Assembly (NCBI RefSeq): GCF_014023275.1
Contig: NZ_CP054697.1
Location: 200,856 to 264,855 of the forward strand
Direction of reading: 5' to 3'
DNA: 64,000 nucleotides
Source: Nostoc edaphicum CCNP1411
GTDB lineage: Bacteria > Cyanobacteriota > Cyanobacteriia > Cyanobacteriales > Nostocaceae
Part shown: one piece after another, positions 63,556-64,000 of the stretch
Position numbering within the stretch: the stretch's first letter is position 1
How the letters are laid out: each line of letters opens with the position of its first letter
Notes under the pieces: model-generated
What the model was told of the DNA's origin: nothing
Database searches by the model: none
The model's input: the letters and a program-made list of their open reading frames with translations, nothing else
Position numbers and translations under genes: made by a program

Positions 63556-63770
63556 ATCTCGGTTCTAGTGGGGAACAGCCGCTAGAGGAAACGGGGAAAG
63601 TCCGGTGTAAATCCGGCGCTGTCCCGCAGCTGTAATCAAGGCTAGGCAAGCTTTGTGAGTCAGAATGCCCGCCGAAGTGAACTTGTAAATTTTGTACATC
63701 TGCGAGGCACAGATAAGTATTTTTATGAAGATTTCTACAACTACTCAGCTTTACGTTCTCATAGCCCGAC
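63556..63770 (+). ncRNA. Cobalamin riboswitch 2
   Basis: The core GGGAAAGTCCGGTGTAAATC, CGGCGCTGTCCCGCAGCTGT, then AGTCAGAATGCCCGCCG is the same as in riboswitch 1. The 5' flank (CTCGGTTCT) and the 3' flank (CGTTCTCATAG) are also shared, so the two are duplicates. Downstream there is only a metE scrap before the window ends. Confidence 0.9.
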
Positions 63771-63924
63771 ATATCAAGACGCTACAGATTACGACTTTCT
63801 ATGAGAGGGTAAGCGATTAATTTCCGGTACAAATTGTGTCTTGAGATGCAGCGATCGCTATAAGCCACTCCCTATAAAAGTATCGCTTGCAAATAATCAC
63901 AGCAACAAAAAAACGCTGTATTAA

Positions 63925-64000
63925 CTAACAGATGGAAGTTGTTCCAAACAGGTAGTAAATGGCGTGTATGAAGTACATAGTCCTGTTTCACCACTGAACA
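63925..64000 (+). pseudogene. Fragment of a second metE downstream of riboswitch 2 (cut by window edge)
   Basis: The frame at 63925 reads LTDGSCSKQVVNGVYEVHSP, then VSPLN. It aligns without gaps to EGGYSHQVGNGVYDIHSPVV of the intact MetE, a segment near residue 680 of 750. A stop codon lies directly upstream (TAA at 63922-63924), and only 155 bp separate it from the riboswitch. Almost all of a duplicate metE has therefore been deleted. Whether the frame goes on past 64000 cannot be seen. Confidence 0.72.

Noticed and set aside
63548..63772. A 74-residue minus-strand open frame
   Set aside because: It lies wholly in the second riboswitch and is a shadow of it.

Overview
The window looks like DNA of a filamentous, probably heterocyst-forming cyanobacterium of the Nostoc/Anabaena/Tolypothrix type. 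HIP1 sites (GCGATCGC) are frequent. Heptanucleotide tandem repeats of the GGGAGTA/GGGAGTG type, typical of Nostocales, recur. The genes include cytochrome c6, a high-light-inducible protein, TonB receptors with an AMIN domain, and a group 2 sigma factor. No rRNA, tRNA or CRISPR array was recognised.

Region 1 (about 1-17 kb) is accessory and plasmid-like. It holds a Panacea-domain antitoxin with a PemK/MazF-like toxin, clipped at its 3' end by an IS630-family insertion sequence. Next come two partition systems: a decayed ParM/ParR type with its own iterons, and an intact ParA plus small-partner type embedded in CGCG-TTAT-CGCG repeats. A 1428-residue methyltransferase/strawberry-notch helicase, a membrane-anchored AT-hook protein, a sigma factor and several MITE-like repeats follow. 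Whether this is a plasmid or plasmid DNA in a chromosome cannot be decided from the window.

Region 2 (17-36.8 kb) covers polyamine and metal acquisition. It has a pentapeptide-repeat protein, ornithine aminotransferase and a deoxyhypusine-synthase-like (homospermidine) enzyme. A metal-chelate ABC transporter, a ParD/PIN toxin-antitoxin pair, two tandem TonB-receptor/lipoprotein pairs, feoA-feoA-feoB-feoC and an ExbB follow, along with two broken transposases.

Region 3 (36.8-50.5 kb) covers respiration and the copper/iron switch. It has cytochrome bd (cydAB), an operon of two DUF2231 membrane proteins plus a haem-copper oxidase whose subunit II lacks the CuA ligands (ARTO type), and a GMC oxidoreductase. 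A BlaI-type repressor and M56 protease pair resembling PetR/PetP, cytochrome c6 (petJ), a TPR protein and an Hli protein complete it.

The most interesting signal joins regions 2 and 3. A three-part operator, TGTCAAAAGACA-N3-TGTC (core GAC-N5-GTC), lies upstream of both TonB receptors, feoA, a new small repeat protein, the ARTO operon, the repressor itself and petJ. I read this as a local PetR/PetP regulon for copper shortage: copper-sparing electron carriers plus more metal uptake.

Region 4 (50.8-64 kb) holds a cobalamin riboswitch ahead of a DUF1636 protein and metE. It then has a DUF4346 gene with an attC-like site, an unrecognised 422-residue protein, a DUF433/DUF5615 toxin-antitoxin pair, and nrdB and nrdA. 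NrdA carries a homing-endonuclease intein that ends in Gln. A four-helix-bundle (IVP-like) gene flanked by inverted tandem repeats sits between nrdB and nrdA. The window ends with an Rpn-type nuclease gene damaged by tandem repeats, then a second cobalamin riboswitch followed only by a scrap of a second metE.
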